Positions 5,800 through 7,349 of a DNA stretch of 7,349 bases are shown in pieces (the first letter of the stretch is position 1; each line of letters begins with the position of its first letter). This DNA is from Chloroflexota bacterium (GTDB lineage Bacteria; Chloroflexota; Anaerolineae; UBA1429). Location of the stretch: assembly GCA_012513725.1 (NCBI GenBank), contig JAAZBQ010000326.1:1-7349 (forward strand), read 5' to 3'. Position numbers and translations under genes: made by a program. Below the pieces are notes generated by a model. It ran no database searches. It had not been told where the DNA came from and saw nothing but the letters and a program-made list of their open reading frames with translations.

Positions 5800-7349
5800 T
5801 GGGATCATCGTCCCCCGCGCTACGTACCGCGTGCAGCTCAGCGAGGATTTCGACCTGGATCACGCCGCCGCGCTGGCCGACTATGTGGCGGCGCTGGGCA
5901 TCAGCCACCTGTACACTTCTCCGTACCTCCAGGCCCTCAGCGCCCACGGGTACGACGTGACGGACTATCGCCGGGTGAGCGAGGCGATGGGCGGCGAGGC
6001 GGCCCGGCAGCAGCTCTGGCAGGCGCTCCGCGAACACGGCATGGGGCAGTTGCTGGACATCGTCCCGAACCACATGTCCACCGACGCCGGCCACAACCGA
6101 CTGTGGTGGGACGTGTTGGAGAACGGCTCCTCCAGCCGCTTTGCCCTCTTCTTCGACGTGGACTGGACCCCCGAGCTCGAGCGCCTGCAGGGCAAGGTGC
6201 TGCTGCCCATCCTGGGCGAGCACTATGGCGTGGTCGTGGAGGAGGGCGGGCTCCGGCTGGAACGCCAGGGGCCCAGCCTGACGGTGGGCTATCACGAGCA
6301 CCTCCTGCCGCTGGCGCCCGAGTCGCTGGCGCTCATCCTGCGGCCCGCCGCCGAGCGCACGGGCTCCGGGGAACTGGGGTTCGTTGCCGACGCCCTGGCC
6401 GGGCTGCCCGTCGGCACCGCCCCCGAGACCATCGCCCTGCGCCACCGCGACAAGGAAGCGCTGTTGGGCTTTCTCGAGCGCGTGCTGGCGTCGGATCGGG
6501 CGGCTGCGGCCGCCGTCGACGATACGCTGGCCGCCATCGCGCGCGACCCCGACCGCCTGGACGCCCTCCTGGAGGCTCAGTACTATCGCCTGGCCCACTG
6601 GCGCAGCGGGGGCAGCGACATCAACTACCGGCGCTTCTTCAACATCGCCGCCCTGGTGGGGATGCGCGTGGAGGATCAGCAGGTCTTCGAGTACACCCAC
6701 GGGCTGGTGCTCTCCTGGGCCGAGAGCGGCCAGGTGGACGGCCTGCGGGTGGATCACGTCGACGGCCTGCGGGATCCCCTCGTCTACCTGCAGCGCCTTC
6801 GAGAAGAGGCCCCCGAGTGCTGGATCCTGGTGGAAAAGATCCTCGCCCCCGACGAGCCGCTCCCCCTAGAGTGGCCCGTCGCGGGCACCACCGGCTACGA
6901 GTTCGCCGCCCACGCCGGGGGGTTGTTCGTCGATCCCGCAGGCGAAGAGCCCCTCACCCGGCTGTACACCGCGTTCTCGGGCGTCGAGGAGGGCTATGAC
7001 GAGATCGTCCGCCAGCGCAAGCGTCGCGTTCTTGGCGAGATGTTCGGCGACGAGGTGCGCCGCCTGACGGCTCTCCTTGGGGAGATCGCCCAGCGCCACC
7101 GCCGCTACCGGGATCTCGGCGAGACGGAGCAGCGCGAGGCCCTCCAGGAGTACCTGGCCAACCTCTCCGTCTACCGCACCTACGTGCGCCCGTGGACGGG
7201 CGAGGTGAACCAACGCGACGCTGCGGTGATCGAGGAGGCCCTGGCCCGCGCCGAGGAGCAGCGCCCCGATCTCCAGGAACGGGTCTGGCGCCTGCTGCGG
7301 CACATCCTCCTCCTGGAGTGGCAGGGCATCCTGGAGGGCGAGTTCGCCC
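5789..7349 (+). CDS. treY: Maltooligosyl trehalose synthase TreY, 3'-truncated by window edge
   Basis: TreY is a GH13 (subfamily 26) intramolecular transglucosylase. It converts the reducing-end alpha-1,4 bond of a malto-oligosaccharide to alpha,alpha-1,1, making maltooligosyl trehalose for TreZ to cleave. The frame is open from ATG 5789 to the right edge (520 codons), and known homologues are about 700-950 residues, so the C-terminal part is missing. Visible motifs: N-terminal ATYRVQL and ISHLYTSPYLQA; LLDIVPNHM (D90 to M96, GH13 region I); DINYRRFFNIAALVGMRVE (about 290); DGLRVDHVDGL with predicted nucleophile D322; LVEKIL with predicted acid/base E349. The 27-residue D-to-E gap equals that of the archaeal enzyme (D228/E255, recalled). 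The stabilising Asp of region IV lies beyond the window. The start overlaps glgX by 11 bp, and no clear SD precedes it, so expression is probably coupled to glgX translation. The codon-by-codon reading shows no stop. Confidence 0.95.
   Translation, partial: MNDNGIIVPRATYRVQLSEDFDLDHAAALADYVAALGISHLYTSPYLQALSAHGYDVTDYRRVSEAMGGEAARQQLWQALREHGMGQLLDIVPNHMSTDAGHNRLWWDVLENGSSSRFALFFDVDWTPELERLQGKVLLPILGEHYGVVVEEGGLRLERQGPSLTVGYHEHLLPLAPESLALILRPAAERTGSGELGFVADALAGLPVGTAPETIALRHRDKEALLGFLERVLASDRAAAAAVDDTLAAIARDPDRLDALLEAQYYRLAHWRSGGSDINYRRFFNIAALVGMRVEDQQVFEYTHGLVLSWAESGQVDGLRVDHVDGLRDPLVYLQRLREEAPECWILVEKILAPDEPLPLEWPVAGTTGYEFAAHAGGLFVDPAGEEPLTRLYTAFSGVEEGYDEIVRQRKRRVLGEMFGDEVRRLTALLGEIAQRHRRYRDLGETEQREALQEYLANLSVYRTYVRPWTGEVNQRDAAVIEEALARAEEQRPDLQERVWRLLRHILLLEWQGILEGEFA

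Noticed and set aside
4180..5808. 542-codon open frame on the minus strand opposite glgX
   Set aside because: Same antisense effect: it covers the conserved GlgX catalytic regions and has no family signature.
5771..6757. 328-codon minus-strand and 6103-6999 plus-strand open frames over treY
   Set aside because: Both overlap the treY frame, which shows the GH13 motifs. The plus-strand one is Arg/Gly/Ala/Pro-rich, typical of a shifted high-GC frame.
1..7349. tRNA or rRNA genes, CRISPR arrays, insertion sequences or attachment sites
   Set aside because: I saw no cloverleaf, spaced repeats, transposase or terminal inverted repeats. Almost all of the DNA is accounted for by five genes and short regulatory gaps.

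Overview
The window is ordinary-looking chromosomal DNA from a high-GC bacterium. Codon third positions are mostly G or C, genes are tightly packed, and I see no mobile element, CRISPR array, tRNA or rRNA. The style of the PheT protein, the ECF sigma factor followed by a small one-TM protein, and the glgX-treY pair suggest a member of the Chloroflexota (perhaps the Sphaerobacter/Thermomicrobia side). This placement comes from protein style only, and an actinobacterial-like lineage is not excluded.

Layout. (1) Positions 1-2289, plus strand: the 3' part of pheT, the phenylalanyl-tRNA synthetase beta chain, cut at its 5' end by the window edge. (2) 2290-2409: a short convergent intergenic gap with a long hairpin that probably ends transcription from one or both sides. 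(3) 2410-3326, minus strand: a two-gene unit with an ECF-type RNA polymerase sigma factor upstream and a small tryptophan-rich one-TM protein downstream, joined by an ATGA overlap. The small protein is probably the regulator of the sigma factor. (4) 3327-3690: a 364-bp divergent regulatory region. It holds two back-to-back sigma-70-type promoters, each with a perfect TTGACA, and a leader of about 180 nt with hairpins ahead of glgX. (5) 3691-5799, plus strand: glgX (treX), a glycogen debranching enzyme. (6) 5789-7349, plus strand: treY, maltooligosyl trehalose synthase, overlapping glgX by 11 bp and cut by the right edge.

How the genes fit together. GlgX/TreX removes side chains from glycogen and releases linear malto-oligosaccharides. 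TreY turns the reducing-end linkage of those chains into an alpha,alpha-1,1 (trehalosyl) bond. TreZ, not visible here but expected downstream or elsewhere, would release free trehalose. The plus-strand operon is therefore the glycogen-to-trehalose route, usually linked to osmotic, desiccation or heat stress. Its head-to-head position with an ECF sigma unit invites the idea of shared stress control, but the sequence shows only adjacency and two housekeeping-type promoters. pheT is a neighbour with no functional link.

I did not find a clearly undescribed system. The points most worth a second look are the atypical partner of the ECF sigma factor, the symmetrical divergent promoter region and the structured glgX leader.
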